This document shows positions 32,340-44,488 of a stretch of 64,000 nt of DNA, piece after piece. The notes under the pieces were generated by a model. The model made no database searches. It had not been told where the DNA came from and was given only the letters and a program-made list of their open reading frames with translations. The DNA lies in the NCBI GenBank assembly GCA_001414485.1, contig LLEY01000005.1, positions 124,001 to 188,000 on the forward strand, written 5' to 3'. The position numbers and the translations under genes are program-made. Origin of the DNA: Calycina herbarum. Its lineage: Eukaryota > Ascomycota > Leotiomycetes > Helotiales > Pezizellaceae. Within the stretch, counting starts at the first letter, position 1; each line of letters begins with the position of its first letter.

Positions 32340-33423
32340 GTGCATTCAACGCGTGGATGAGTGGGATGGTGGAGGCCAGGCGGGGTTGGAGGATAGACGC
32401 TCTTTGAATGTGTTGATGGAGGATGTGAAGGAGGGAAGTGACGGCACGGGATTTTGTGCAAAGTACATAATTAGGGGGAACCTTCAATTTATATATTTTC
32501 CATGGATATGTTTTTTTGGTGGATTGATTTCGAAGTCTCTTCTTTTTTGTGGTTTTCGTTTTCCAAGTTGGCATTGCTTCTTCCACCCCCCTCCCTCTCA
32601 CATATATGTGGCTTCATGTTCATTTCTCTTCTCTTTGTCTTTTATATCATTTGGAGAAGGGGTACCTATTCACGTGTCTTCATCTCATCACCAACGCGGC
32701 TCTCGCGCAGGATGTTAAAAGTGGCAGTAAGTATATCAGATTTGTACCTGTCTACCTAGCCCTCGTTGTTCCAACCTTCTAGGGTACTCTAAGTAATTAT
32801 TCTATACAGTTGGAAAAATTTGGGACTAGAATAATCAAGTTCTAAAATATTACCGGAAAGTTGTGTCTACGGTGCTACCGCGATGCCGCCCGTTATTACA
32901 ATGATGTAATATCATATCGAGATTTGAAACTCCACTCTCACGTCGCACTACAAATCAGCCAATCAATTCCCTTACTTCCTTGTATTTCATTAACCTCCTT
33001 TCGTAATGATCCTCCCGAGGAACCAATCTCACATCAGAATCCTCCTGCACCGAAGATCTCATTTTCTACGAATGAAATGCTCGCTCGAGATTCGTTATGT
33101 AATCCTTGGGTGGGACCGGCGCCCCCGCACACTTTCCCCAGGTTGGACAAAGAGGATTTAGACTCGGGTGAGCATCTCATCGCGCCATGTTAGCACGTTA
33201 TTTTTTGGGGATGGGATGGCTATGTATATTTAATTTAGGGTGAATAAAATTTTCCCTGCATCTCTCTTAAGCAAGAATGCGAGGTCCGAACACTATTTAC
33301 ATCTTTGGTTTTTTGTTAAATTCATGAATTGTTACGACCGGATTCGGATCTTTCGTAAGCACGTCATTTTCCGCACTAAGGGTTGTGTGACGGCTAGACG
33401 ACAAAGTTGAGAGGAACATCACC
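32340..33423. other. Spacer with retained pyrimidine-rich sequence, no gene
   Basis: Overlapping frames at 32326-32782 are low-complexity and read Phe/Ser-rich, as expected of T/C-rich DNA. Nothing else is recognisable. Confidence 0.4.
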
Positions 33424-35481
33424 ATGTCGAATATTCATGAGAATCAAGGGGCGGTGGTGAGCGTGAATGAGGGGATTGAGAGGAATACTTCGGTTGATAA
33501 ATCTGGACTTGATGGCGGGAGGGATTTGAAGGAGGGGTCTGAGAGGTTGGGGAGTAGGGAGGTGGGTGAGTTGGTGGAGGTTGATGCTGCTATTCCGAAG
33601 GGGACGATTGATCCTGTTTATGAAGCCAAGGCTAGGGTTTTGAATGCTGCTGTATGTTTTCCCTCCCCTATCTGAGTTTAGGCCTCGGGTGTAGATGTTG
33701 ACGTTGATGTTGGTTTTGGTTATGGTTTACTGACTGAGCGGGATGATAGATTCAAGACATTGGAATGGGATGGTATCAATGGCAACTCTTTATCGTCGTG
33801 GGATTTGGATGGGCAAATGATAATTTGTGGCCTATTGTTACCTCTCTGATCTGTGAGTTTCTATATAATTGTAAGAGGAGGAGGCAGAGGCTAATAGAGT
33901 GCAGTCACGCCTATTGCTAATGAGTTTAAACCTTCGAGACCTCCGCTTTTGAGTTTGGCTCAGAATATTGGTCTGCTCGTTGGGGCAATGTTTTGGGGTT
34001 TCGGTATGTTGATCCTTTTCATGTTGGGAAGGGTGTTCCACCAACTCCTCTCGGCTCTCTTGTTTCTATGAATTACACTGACTTTTGTAGGCTGCGATAT
34101 TTTCGGTCGTCGCTGGGCATTCAATCTCACCCTCGGAATAACAGCAATCTTCGGAATGGTCGCCGCCGGATCCCCAAGCTTTGCAGCAATCGGCACCTTC
34201 GCAGCTCTCTGGTCATTTGGAGTAGGTGGTAACCTTCCCGTAGATTCAGCTGTATTCCTGGAATTCCTGCCGGGATCCCATCAATATCTTCTCACAATTC
34301 TTTCCATCTATTGGGCTGTAGCTCAGGTCATTGCTACATTAATTGCTTGGCCATTGCTGGGAAATATGACATGTCAGCAGAAAGCAAAGACTTGTACGAA
34401 GGAAGAGAATATGGGATGGAGATACTTTGTTATTGCGATGGGAGGGATTAGTTTGGTGGAATTCATTGTACGGTTTGGGTTCTTTACTGTTCATGAGAGT
34501 CCGAAGTATCTCATGGGCAAGGGTAGGGACGAGGATGCTATTAGAGTCGTCCATGATGTTGCGAGAAGGAATGGGAAGACTTCTAGTCGTAAGTATCTTC
34601 AATTTCCCTTTTCTTTCACTTTCCTAACTCAGGAATTAGTAACCATCGATGATCTCCGAGCATGTGAAGCACCCGGTACAACTCAGCATACAGATGCCTC
34701 GACAGCTTTAAAGCGAAACCTCGAAAAAATCAACCTAACACACATCCGAGCCCTCTTCTCATCCCCAAAACTCGCCTTCTCAACGGCCCTCATAATGCTC
34801 ATTTGGGCATTCATCGGCCTCGGCTACCCACTCTACAACGCCTACCTCCCCTTCATCCAAGCCACTCGTGGTGCGAAATTCGGCGACGGCTCAACCTACC
34901 TTACATACCGCAACTCCCTCATAATCGCCGTCCTTGGAATTCCAGGAGCAATAATCGGTGGTTTCCTCGTAGACCTCCCTCGTTTTGGGAGAAAGGGAAC
35001 TTTGGCGGTTTCCACGGTCGCTACGGGGGTGTTTCTGTATGCAAGTACGACCGCCTTGACGAGTAATAGCTTGCTTGGGTGGAATTGCGCGTTCAATTTT
35101 TGTAGTAATGTTATGTATGCTGTGCTTTACAGCTACACGCCAGAGATATTTCCTACGAAGGATAGAGGGACGGGGAACGCTTTGACGGCTAGTGCGAATC
35201 GGATTTTTGGGATTATGGCTGTGAGTTTGAATCCCCTTATTTTCTTCTCTCCCTTTTGCTTTCCCCTCTCTTGCTGAGCGTGCTGGTGAGGGAATGGTTG
35301 ATGGTTGGGAGATTTGGATCTAGGACGAGTTACTAATTGATAATTGGAATAGCCGATCATCGCAATGTTCGCGAATCTGGAAACTAGTGCACCCGTTTAC
35401 ACCTCTGGAGCATTGTTTATCGTTTCTGGACTATTGGTCTTGGCTTTGCCTTTTGAACCACAAGGAAAAGCTAGTTTGTAA
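33424..35481 (+). CDS. MFS transporter (sugar/organic-solute type)
   Basis: Six exons, 33424-33651, 33750-33852, 33905-34003, 34091-34588, 34640-35220 and 35353-35481, join to 545 residues. After a ~75-residue cytosolic N-terminus the first helices carry GMGWYQWQLFIVVGFGWAND and, after loop 2, GFGCDIFGRRWAFNLTL, the MFS motif A (G..D..GRR). Further helices include GVGGNLPVDSAVFLEF, ILSIYWAVAQVIATLIAW, a central loop, LIIAVLGIPGAIIGGFLVDL followed by PRFGRKGTL (second motif-A copy), YSYTPEIFPTKDRGTGNALT and a C-terminal GALFIVSGLLVLALPFEPQG. The PTKxRGTGNA segment is typical of the SV2-like/sugar-transporter branch. For exon 5 the AG at 34638-34639 is needed; the nearer AG breaks the frame. 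Substrate unknown; plasma membrane presumed. Confidence 0.92.
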
Positions 35482-35895
35482 AGAATTCATTTACAAGCGA
35501 GGGGTTATGAAAAGGCGATTCAAAAAAGAAGTTAAGGTTAGTATTGGATTTAGGATTAGGTACTTGTCACTTGTGGGACAATTTATTAATGAGACACCTT
35601 TGGATATGACTTGATTTGACTTGGGGTGATTGAATGCCCTATTTTTCATCCGACCAAAATGAACAGGAAATAGGGTGTAAGTCTTACTCAAGGGTGTAAG
35701 AGTAACGTGCGTTACTCTCCGGCACTTTTTCAGTTAGGTGTTATTACATCACAACCACACTATTTTAGCGCCTAAAATTTATAATGATATAAGAATACAT
35801 GTCACACACGCAATTCCCATACAACAAACCAAGTCAAAGGAAATTAGCACAAACCAATCAAGTCTTTTCAACTCGCATACCAAGATAAAATCAAA
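35482..35895. other. Spacer, no supported gene
   Basis: AT-rich, with short frames only. The last 60 bases (CAAACC..AAAATCAAA) look like the leader of the small ORF that follows. Confidence 0.4.
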
Positions 35896-36099
35896 ATGTG
35901 CACTTCTTACATCTACCATTGCACTGGCTGCAACGCGACCCAAGAGAAGAAAACCTACTGTGGCAAGGACGGAAGATATCCAAAGCTGAGTTGCAGGTTA
36001 CGCGGACGCTGGGGAATCGAAACAGTAAGATTCCTTAGGTCATTGAGAGATTTGGACCCCGAATGCACTTGTGGAGGACTACCTGTACCTGGGTGGTGA
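35896..36099 (+). CDS. Small cysteine-rich protein (67 aa), possible zinc ribbon
   Basis: A single-exon frame begins MCTSYIYHCTGCNATQEKKT, has a middle YCGKDGRYPKLSC and ends ECTCGGLPVPGW. Cys pairs (CTGC, C..C, CTC) spaced over 55 residues suggest a small metal-binding fold; no signal peptide is present, so it is not an obvious secreted effector. The start has A at -3 (AAAATG). Short Cys-rich proteins beginning MCxSxxYHCxGC are, to my recollection, common in this class of fungi but uncharacterised. Coding status rests on the motif and on the absence of competing frames. Confidence 0.55.
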   Translation: MCTSYIYHCTGCNATQEKKTYCGKDGRYPKLSCRLRGRWGIETVRFLRSLRDLDPECTCGGLPVPGW

Positions 36100-36813
36100 G
36101 GGAACTTGATTTGGATCATATGTGACGTGGCCATGAAGAGATAGTGGCGAGAGATTCTTGGACGAAGTGAAAGCTCCCTGGAGGGGTGATTAACAAAATT
36201 GATTATTTGGGGAGCAAGTACTTTGATAGTACTTGCTTCATTTAAAACACAATTGACGGAAGGTTGGAAAGGGTGACAGACCCCCTGGAGGGGTAGTTTG
36301 GGTTAGTTGGAGGGCAATTACTTTGATAGTATTTGCTTTGGTCTGGTGGTACATGTACATAAACAAAAAGCCCGAATCAAGAGAAAGTTCATCAGCGGAA
36401 GCAACCGCTTTGTAAAGTCGAGAGTACTACTTTCAACTCCCGCCTCCCAAGTCATAGTTTTCTAGTAAGGCTATGAGAACTTAACATGTGTCCGTGTCGT
36501 ATGAAACTCATGTATTGCAAGACGATGAGTTGTAACTTGGCTGAACACTGAACAGGGCCGGTACTCGCTTACCACCCCGCTCATGTAAGAGAAACACCAA
36601 ATGTTAGAACGAGGTAAACATCTATAAATAAATCAGACACTAGCTGGGAAATAAAACAAAACCAAATGTAACTAATCACTAAAATAAAGGAACCGTTCTA
36701 CAAACCCAAACATGAACGCCATGAGCCCTAAGTGAAAAGAAATTCGAGCATCTTGTGCCACCCACCTCTTTTCATCTAAATATCCCTGCTTCTACGAGAG
36801 AAAAGTCCCATCA
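36100..36813. other. Spacer containing a duplicated hairpin module
   Basis: No gene. Two direct copies of a ~65-bp module lie at about 36177-36240 and 36283-36343 (see repeat entry). The remainder, up to the 3' end of the SGNH hydrolase gene, shows nothing. Confidence 0.45.
36177..36343. repeat. Two direct copies of a ~65-bp hairpin-bearing module
   Basis: Each copy begins CCCTGGAGGGGTRRTT and ends with a hairpin: GCAAGTAC TTTGATA GTACTTGC in copy 1, and GCAATTAC TTTGATA GTATTTGC in copy 2, where the stem is partly decayed by C/G to T/A changes. Copy spacing is about 106 bp. Confidence 0.6.
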
Positions 36814-38437
36814 CTATGCCTTTGGTGGTCTTGGTAGCACATCAGGAGTACGGTGCTCTCCCCCACCGAACTCCCTAAACCCTGCCTCGTAGAATGCTGG
36901 GTTTGGATCTTGACCCGCTTTGTATCCTTTCTTGTTGTCGTTCTTGACGCAGTTTCTGATCAAGAGTTGAGTTGTATCCCAACAATGTTGAACTTGGTCG
37001 TCGGTGTCCAAAGACCTGCTCCGTTGCATATATGCTTCCAAAGCGAGCTGACCTTCATCTCCTCGTATCCCAATGGTGAGCTCGCACTTACCTCCAACCT
37101 CTTCCTTCCAGGCAGCAACATACTTGGGGTCGATATCCGGAGGACTCTCGCATTTGTTTCCTTTGCTTCCACACAAGACGTTGCGCATTCTGTCGAGAAT
37201 TTCTCTTGGTTCGACTGCCTTCCCTTGAGCCGACAGATTAGGGATCCAGACCTTCGGAGGAGGATTATTCGGAGCACGGCCTCCCACGCAAGTAATACCA
37301 GTCGTTCTGTGTTCCACGAGTTCTTGAATTGCAAAAGTGGTCTGATGGTGACCTTGTTGCTTTGGATGAAAAACGGAGTTCTGCCGAAGTTTGTTGGGAG
37401 GAGTGACATCAGGAAAAAGCCCTTTGTCAATCCCTTGGGATGCTAGCATTGCTTGCTGTTGGTTGTCAGGGTTTTCCACATACTCGTTTTCGTCTAGTTT
37501 TGTTGCGAAAGAGATTATCCAGACATTGGCGTTGTCGTCACTCGACTTGGGGATGGCGGATGTTCCCATGCCTGGCTCGCAAAAACGATGGCCGTTGAAT
37601 AATTCGTCAATGTCGACAAAATTAGCCTTTTCTGAGTGTTGACCAACGATTCTTGATTTGATAACGTGATTGACTTTGGTTACCATCTCGTTCATTCGAT
37701 TCCGGGTATTTTTGCGTACCTATTGGATGGACGGAATTAGTATGAATTCGTTGGAAGTTTGTTCAAGAAGTAAAATGACTAACCAAATTCGTCTTGTATG
37801 GAATTCCAGTGACGGCAAGACGTTTGTCGCCACAAAAATCCCCATTATCGTCGGCAAAGAATTTAGCATATCCGGTGATGATAAGAAAGGATTTGGGGTT
37901 CTCTGTCAGTCGGTCTGATAATATCTTCTGCACAGCCTTTTCGTACTTCTCCCAAACTTCATTGCCATCAACCAGATCTTCGGAAGCATCTAGTGCTGCC
38001 TTGCACTCTTTATCTTTTGTATCGTCACTTGAACTTAAGGGACCACCATAATTGTAGATACATTTTTCAACCGCTTTGCCAAATCCGAAGTCATTGCCGC
38101 TGATGGAAAGAGTAACGATATCTGCTCTCTTGACTTTGACCTGCGCGTGTTGAGCATCTAAATGCTGTAATTTGTCGCCCGAGCAAGTAACGAAGTCTAT
38201 AGAAATGAGACTTGTTATGCCAGTTTTCACTAGCGAAGGATAACTCCCAGTGAAACGTTTGCACTTCTTGGCCCCGGGGTCGTCGTAAAAATTTCCTGCG
38301 CCAATTCCTGCGGCAAAGCTGTCTCCCATCGCGACGTAGCTAGATGGCCATGCCGCTTCAACTTGGCGTTGTGGAATCAAAGATCCCGTGGTAGAGCCCA
38401 GCAAAAGCGAGAGAAGGGTGGCTTTGAGTGTCGCCAT
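36814..38437 (-). CDS. Secreted SGNH/GDSL-type hydrolase (lipase/esterase-like)
   Basis: Exon 1 (38437-37784) and exon 2 (37719-36814) join in phase 0 across a GTTAGT..TAG intron of 64 bp, giving 519 residues. MATLKATLLSLLLGSTTG is a signal peptide. Block I is AMGDSFAAGIGAG with nucleophile Ser40; block III is SISGNDFGFG with Asn115; block V is VFHPKQQGHH near residue 340, supplying Asp/His-equivalent positions (here HPKQ..H). This is the fungal lipolytic SGNH architecture with ~170 extra C-terminal residues containing conserved Cys and many charged residues. It should hydrolyse extracellular esters; the substrate is unknown. The frames on the opposite strand are shadows. Confidence 0.92.
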
Positions 38438-38603
38438 GATAAGGATGGATTGTCGATTATTTGGAGAAATAAAGGAAATTCAATTGAGTGTATAAATGAA
38501 AACAATCGAATAAAACAAAAGAAGACAGGAATGAAAGTCTGGAAGCAGACGAAGAGGACTGATTGATTCTGAGATGCAGTTCCCTTCCAGTACAAAGGTA
38601 CCT

Positions 38604-38610
38604 CTATATA
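38604..38610 (-). promoter_or_regulatory. TATA box (TATATAG) of the SGNH hydrolase gene
   Basis: On the minus strand TATATAG lies about 170 bases before the start codon at 38437. Between them the sequence is A/C-rich when read in the gene's direction. Confidence 0.4.
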
Positions 38611-40524
38611 GCATTCCCAAACAATCTCAAGCTTTACAAAAGTAGCAAGAACCTCGAAGGAAGATTCAACGCGAGAGCTGAATGAATCCAAAAAAAATAG
38701 ATCTTCAATGGCTTGGTAGGAGTGTAATCTTTACGAATGAAATAAAAGTACTAATACGAAAAGAACTGGAGAAAGAAGATACACCCATTTTCGAAAATAT
38801 ACGTCAAAACTTACATTGTGGTGATTGATTTCAATAGCCGACGCTTGATTTAAGCTTATCATTCCAAATCAGAAAGTGTTGTGAGAAGTGCCAAGATGGG
38901 CTGAGTAAGTATCCCAGTATCCATATAAACAGAAGGATCAACAGTAATTGTTGCCTAAAATCCTCACCGTTCAATTGAAACAATCATGTGTGCTTTCAGC
39001 CTTGGGAAAAAACAGAGCACCGGGGGATGCAAATATCCTAGATAACCAATAATGGAATCTACCCATACTCTACCCCCTTTATTGGTCAACAAGACTCTGG
39101 GAAACTAACTTGGAGTAATTCAGTTTACGTTGCCTTTACTGTCAAAAATCAGAATAGCGGGTTTCCCCTGAGCGCCGGAAGAGACCGCACATTTTGGTAT
39201 GGACCTTGACCTCTCCTTTCAAGCAGGATAACCTAAATAGCATTTAAATTTAGCATGAATTGGGACTCAGAGGGGGCTCAACACAATGTCAAGGCTAAAA
39301 TTTGTTTAGGTCACATATTAGCATTGCGATAAAACGCCTCTTTGCTGGGTTGGATGGTAATTTTCCGGGAGTGTTTGTGATAGGAAAGGCGTCCCAAGAC
39401 CGCAGCCATAAATCACCGCACCCGAGAGTTCCCCCAGGCGAAGTAAAGTTGTTCCAGACTACAAAACCCTGGATTGGTGGAATACGAGTACAATAATAAT
39501 TTCACTGCAGCCAAGCTTTTGGAAGGAATTTGCACTGCGGATTCCGATGTGCAAAAGTCAAACATGGCAAATGATTGGAGCACTCAGCATTAAAAACACC
39601 CGATGCTCCAATATTATCCTAGCATCTGGATGGTTTTAGCAAAGTTCTTAAACCCATAATTAAATAAGTGGGGGCGATCATACTACAATCTATAGCTTTG
39701 GACCAGGTCCTTGATCCAAGTCATCAATCCAATAGTTACCTTTAAAAATGCTCTCAAATTCATTATAACTCTTAGGGCTACTGATGAAAAACATGACCGG
39801 CACGTTAAATGGAAATGAGAGGAGAAAATAAAACTTCTAGGAAGATTGATATGGGAACAAGGGATAGAAACGTGATCAAAATATGATCGGCCGATCGCTG
39901 TACAAAAGCAAAAGTAAGCAATCTAAACGATACTAACGAAGATAGTAAATCTTCATTTAATTTTTAGGAAGAAAGCAATCTTCTCATTAGAAGAATGTCT
40001 CTCTCTTCCCTTACGCTTATACTGCCTATTTACTACAAGTGAGTTCGCGGTAAGATAAGTAGCAGTAGCCTATAACGAATACAACTTAATACAAACAAAG
40101 GAAAAACTCTAGATACTTAATTACCTCGTTGATTAATACCTTCTGTAACTTCGCATATTTTTCTTTTCTTTTTACGATTTTTCCACGTCGAGTAGTAGGT
40201 TGCGGTGTCGTCTAACAGGAGGCGAGTTTTCTCCACCCCAGCACATAACTTGCTAGAACCATAACCCACGTCTAATAAGCAAACTTCAAAGTAAACACTT
40301 TCACTTCTATTAGCATTTAACTTTCCTGGTCGATTAAACATAAAACCATCTAGGAAATCGCTACACAATACAATTACCTCTAAAACCAAGTGGTAACTTC
40401 GACAAGTTCTAGGGTCGGCGCTGCCTTCCTAACAATCTTGAGGCCGACCGTCGTTTTTAGAGGTGATACTGTCCCTTCGAACATATTTAGGTTAGAGCGT
40501 GGTTTAAAGCTAGGGTATGTTTAT
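38611..40524. other. Long gene-free spacer
   Basis: A 90-codon minus frame (40117-40389; ...YYSTWKNRKKKRKICEVTEG) has a basic C-terminus but no domain I can name; it could be a transposon remnant. Otherwise there are only short frames, with AT-rich sequence towards the right. Confidence 0.4.
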
Positions 40525-41605
40525 GTCTAGAATATCTCTGAGGATATCTCCGAGTATTCTGAGTTTTCTGGAGTGCTAGGGAGTATTTCCGAGGTTATTT
40601 CTGAAAACAATCTCGACTGAGTTCCCTAAGAATACCTCTGAGTACTGCGACACTATTTCCGAGAGTATTTCCAAGTTTTCCGACCAAAAATACCCGAGTT
40701 CTCTGGGAATATTTCCAAGATTTTTTCCGAAGATTTTAAAAGTAACATCTCTAAAGTAAAATAATATCTCCGACTATTACTCCGATACTTATTCTATCTC
40801 CCGTGATCATCTCCGAGTTCTCGAAGATACTTCTAATAACTCTATTAAAAGCAGAGATTAGTTTAGAGATAGGTTAGAGATAGTATTTCTAATTCAAGAG
40901 AATAATCTCTAAGAACATGTCCGACGTCTCCAAGAATATCTCCGAGGATAAAAATGTTTCCAAAAACTCCTAGGTAAGAGTAGAGTTTCTCCCAGGAATA
41001 TTTCTAAGCCAAAAACATCTCCGAGTCCGAGAATTCTCCGAAGACATATCCGAGATTATTTCCGACCGAGTTCTCTGACGGAAAATATTTCCGAGTCTAA
41101 AACTATCTCCGATTGCTCTGAGAATATTTCCAAGCTATGTCCAAGTCGTCAGAATAATATATTCGAAACTAACATCTCTAAGAATATCTCCGCGTCCTAG
41201 TAGTTATTTCCGAGTCCTGCGAAGAATGTTTTTAAGTAACTATTTCCTTGAGAATTTCAGGTATATCTCCGAGTTCTTATCTCCCGAGTACTTCCTTATT
41301 TCCGAGTGACTATTTCCGAGCAAGTATATCCGAATAATATCTCTGTGCAAATATTCCCCAAGTATTCCGAAACTATCTCCGAGTGTATATCACTGAGAAT
41401 ACATCTCTAAGCCTGTAGTGAGATCTCCGAGTATATGTTTCCGAGTACATATATCTCCGACTAAATATCTACCGGCAAATATCTCCGAGTAAAGATTTCT
41501 TTGATAATTCCGAGCATTTAATGGTATGTCCGAGTAGTTATTTCCGAACTAAATATATGTCCGAAACTTATTTCCGAGAATACAATGTACATCCCCGAGT
41601 AACTT
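40525..41605 (+). repeat. Degenerate TCCGAG satellite, about 1.1 kb
   Basis: The strand is filled with variants of ATATCTCCGAG and TATTTCCGAG separated by 4-30 bases; about 20 exact TCCGAG hexamers occur, nearly all on the plus strand, along with many one-base variants (TCCAAG, TCTGAG, TCCGAA). No single period holds across the block, so it is an old short-unit tandem array or a heavily diverged satellite. It has no open frame until its right edge. Confidence 0.75.
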
Positions 41606-42236
41606 TCCTCCGAACAGCTCTCCGTAGACACCCTCTAAATCCACAAGAAATAACTCGACCCCAACAACAAGAAAAACAATCCAAGAGCTCGGAAATAATA
41701 TATCATCACATCCCACATCTCCTAATATTTTCTGTATATTTTTACAATCGTTTAGTATCACGTAACAGCTTTTCAACTCTATACCGCCACCTTTAAACAT
41801 CCTACAAGGGTTGCTACCTATCTCAAAAGTAGGACCCTATTCCCAATCTAAATACTTCCCAATAAAAGAACATCAAAATATCCTTCCCTCAAAATCAATG
41901 TTTTACAAGGGTACTCACCGCAACAATAATGTTATAAGCCGCCCTAGAAATTTCACCACGATGCGCAGAGAGAGGAAGAGAAATAAAAACCGCGCAAGTG
42001 GGGTATAAAAATTGCAGGCGGTCATTCACAAACCAAGATTTGCTAGAAAACGACGTCGTATTAAACTTCAATTTTTAAATTTAAAAAACATAAAAATGAA
42101 AGCTCGACAGAAGGCTACTACCTCTACGAACCCAACAAATTCCTCAGAAAAGCAAGAGTACAGAATACCTTCCTTTTTATCTAGACAGTAATTAAACAAC
42201 GGACTTCTTTTTTCCATCAACATCCAAATCATACTT
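41606..42236. other. Spacer, 3' flank of the aminotransferase gene
   Basis: AT-rich, with frames below 90 codons and no recognisable content. Confidence 0.4.
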
Positions 42237-44488
42237 TCACTTCCCCTCAACCCCCAAATACCCCTTATAACTCTTAACAAACCCCTCCACCCCCTGCACA
42301 AACCTCTCAACATGTTTCCCTTCCAACTCAATATTAAGCGCAATATACCCCCTAGCCGCAAAATAAAGACCCACATCTAACATATGATGCCAAAACAGCG
42401 TCGTCAAAGTCCCCTCATGGGGCCCAGAGAAATGGATACCGAGGATTGAGCCGAGGCCTGTGATGTACATCTCCTTCCCTACACCATATTTCTCCAATGT
42501 AGACGTCACAGAGGATTTCAAAGTCTCCCCAAGCTTGTTAAGACGATTAAGTTGGGATTCGTCGTAGATATCCATACCAACGCAACCTGCTGCCATGGTT
42601 ATGATGTTGTTGTTGAATGTACCTGAGTGGGAGAGGATGTTATTCCTGGGATCGAAGAGAGACATTACGCCACCTTCTCGACGGCCACCAAAGGCGCCGA
42701 AGGTCATTCCGCCGCCGACCCATTTCCCGAGTGTGACGAGGTCGGGTGTTAGACCGAGCCTATGCGAGAGCCCATGATAAGAAAGTCTCGAAGTCATGAC
42801 TTCGTCAACGATAAACAACGCACCAAGCTCGTGAGCTATCTTATTCAGATAATTTAGGAATTCTGGGGTACCGGGGATGGAACCACCACTTCCTTGCAAA
42901 GGCTCGACGATGATCGCTGCGAGACTTTCTTTGGGGATTGTAGAGAGAACTTCTTCTGTCCCGGCGATGTCGTTATAAGGGGCGAGTACGAAGGAGTGGG
43001 GGAGGTTGACGTTTGAAGGGGAGGGGTGCGTGGGGAAGTAGATTGTTCCTCCGTGGTAACCGTTTTTGAATGCGAGGATGTTGGGGCGGCCTGTTAGTGC
43101 GACTGAGGCGGCGAGGGCCATGGTGTTGGATTCTGTGCCGGAGTTGGTGAAGCGGACGATTTCTAGGCCGGAGGGGGAGAAGCGTTTTGTTACCTGTGTT
43201 GGGGGTTATTTTTGGGTGCTTTGTAGAAGAATGTCGATATAAAATAATTGGATAAAACTACAAATTCTGGGAAGCAAAAATGAGCAACGAATGCAGCTGG
43301 ACAATATTTGACATCTGAGTATTCCAAATGCCTCTTGGTTGGTATATTGCGTAGAGGGAGACCAGGCCACCACTTTGGGGTGAGAGTTGTGCCATCTTTC
43401 CACGTTCTCACTCCCGTCGTAGTCCGTCGACCTTGGGGACAAAAGGTCAAGAGCGAAGCAAGAGGGACAGACGATATCGAGTCCCATTGGAGGAACAGTC
43501 AGAGAAGGAACGCTTAAACGATCTAGACTGGAAGCAGGAGGTCGTTCATGCCTCCTTGCTTTCTGGTGACACAGAAGAGGTAAGAGGGAAGGAGCGAACC
43601 CGGAGCGGTCAGGCCATCCGATCTCGCCTCATTAAATCTTTCGAGCCCAGGTGACACAAAATCAAAAGTTGAGGGAAGAGGGAAGGAGCAACCTCAAGTC
43701 CTATTTGGGAAGGAACGAACGGGACAACCGAGACTGGTCGTTACTTCCTTCCTCGCACTTCCGCTTTTGCCTTGGGTCACAAAAGAGATAAGAGACAAGG
43801 AACGAGCTCTGAGCCGAATGGCGAGAGCAAATCAAGGAAGGAACTGACCAGAACGTCGTGCCTTCCGTTCTCAACCTGAAATTGCTCACTTTGCCATCGA
43901 CTGATGAACGTAACGAAAACTGACATTCCAAAAAACAAGTTGAACTTTAATGGAAAATGCAACGATACCTTTCTCGCCAACTCCCTCTCATAACGATTTG
44001 GACCCCCAAAATTCCAACCATCTTTCATAGCATCCGTAACAGCACCCGCAATCTCCCTATTACTATGTCCATAAATCCCAGCCGAGTACTCTCCCAAAAA
44101 ATCAACATATTTATCTCCATCCAGACTAGTTAATTCACAACCTTCTCCCTTCACTATCCATCATTATGATCAGCACCAAATCCACTCCATCTCCTTTTTA
44201 TTTCTCCCACTTTGGTAAAGACTTACCAAAAGTAATAGGAAAAGGACTCTGATGCAAAACCGTCCTCGTATTTCCCCCCGGTAAATCAAGACATGCTTCT
44301 TTATGAGCTTCCAAACTCTCCGGGTTAGAGAGGGTGTATTTTGATTGTACCGTTGCGAGGGTTGTTGCTAAGGGGTCGTGGGGGGAGGCTGGGGAGCGAG
44401 CGGATTTGATGGAGGCGGAGCGGGTGTGAGCTGGTGATGGTGATTTTTGGTGGGAGGTTAAGGGGGTTAGGGGAAAGGGATGCGTCAT
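42237..44488 (-). CDS. PLP-dependent class III aminotransferase (GSA-aminotransferase-like)
   Basis: Exons 44488-44227, 44153-43969 and 43193-42237 join to 467 residues. Fold type I class III features are in order: FVKGEGCELTSLDGDKYVDF, LGEYSAGIYGHSNREI, FTNSGTESNTMALAASVALT (phosphate cup), FKNGYHGGTIYF, ALFIVDEVMTSRLSYHGL with the cofactor Asp, and TLGKWVGGGMTFGAFGG with the Schiff-base Lys at about 306. Relatives are glutamate-1-semialdehyde 2,1-aminomutase and amine transaminases; fungal members have unknown substrates. The second intron is 775 bp, far longer than others here, and contains imperfect repeats. No targeting peptide is evident, so it is probably cytosolic. Confidence 0.92.
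43425..43835. repeat. Imperfect repeats inside the 775-bp aminotransferase intron
   Basis: Variants of GGTGACACAAAA...AGAGGGAAGGAGC occur near 43425, 43565, 43650 and 43775, each 50-60 bp with GGAAGGARC and a GAGC core. They explain part of the unusual intron length. No inverted termini were found. Confidence 0.45.

Noticed and set aside
36853..37446. 197-codon plus frame
   Set aside because: Shadow of the SGNH hydrolase gene on the other strand.
40117..40389. 90-codon minus frame with basic C-terminus
   Set aside because: No identifiable domain. Possibly a transposon fragment but not supported.
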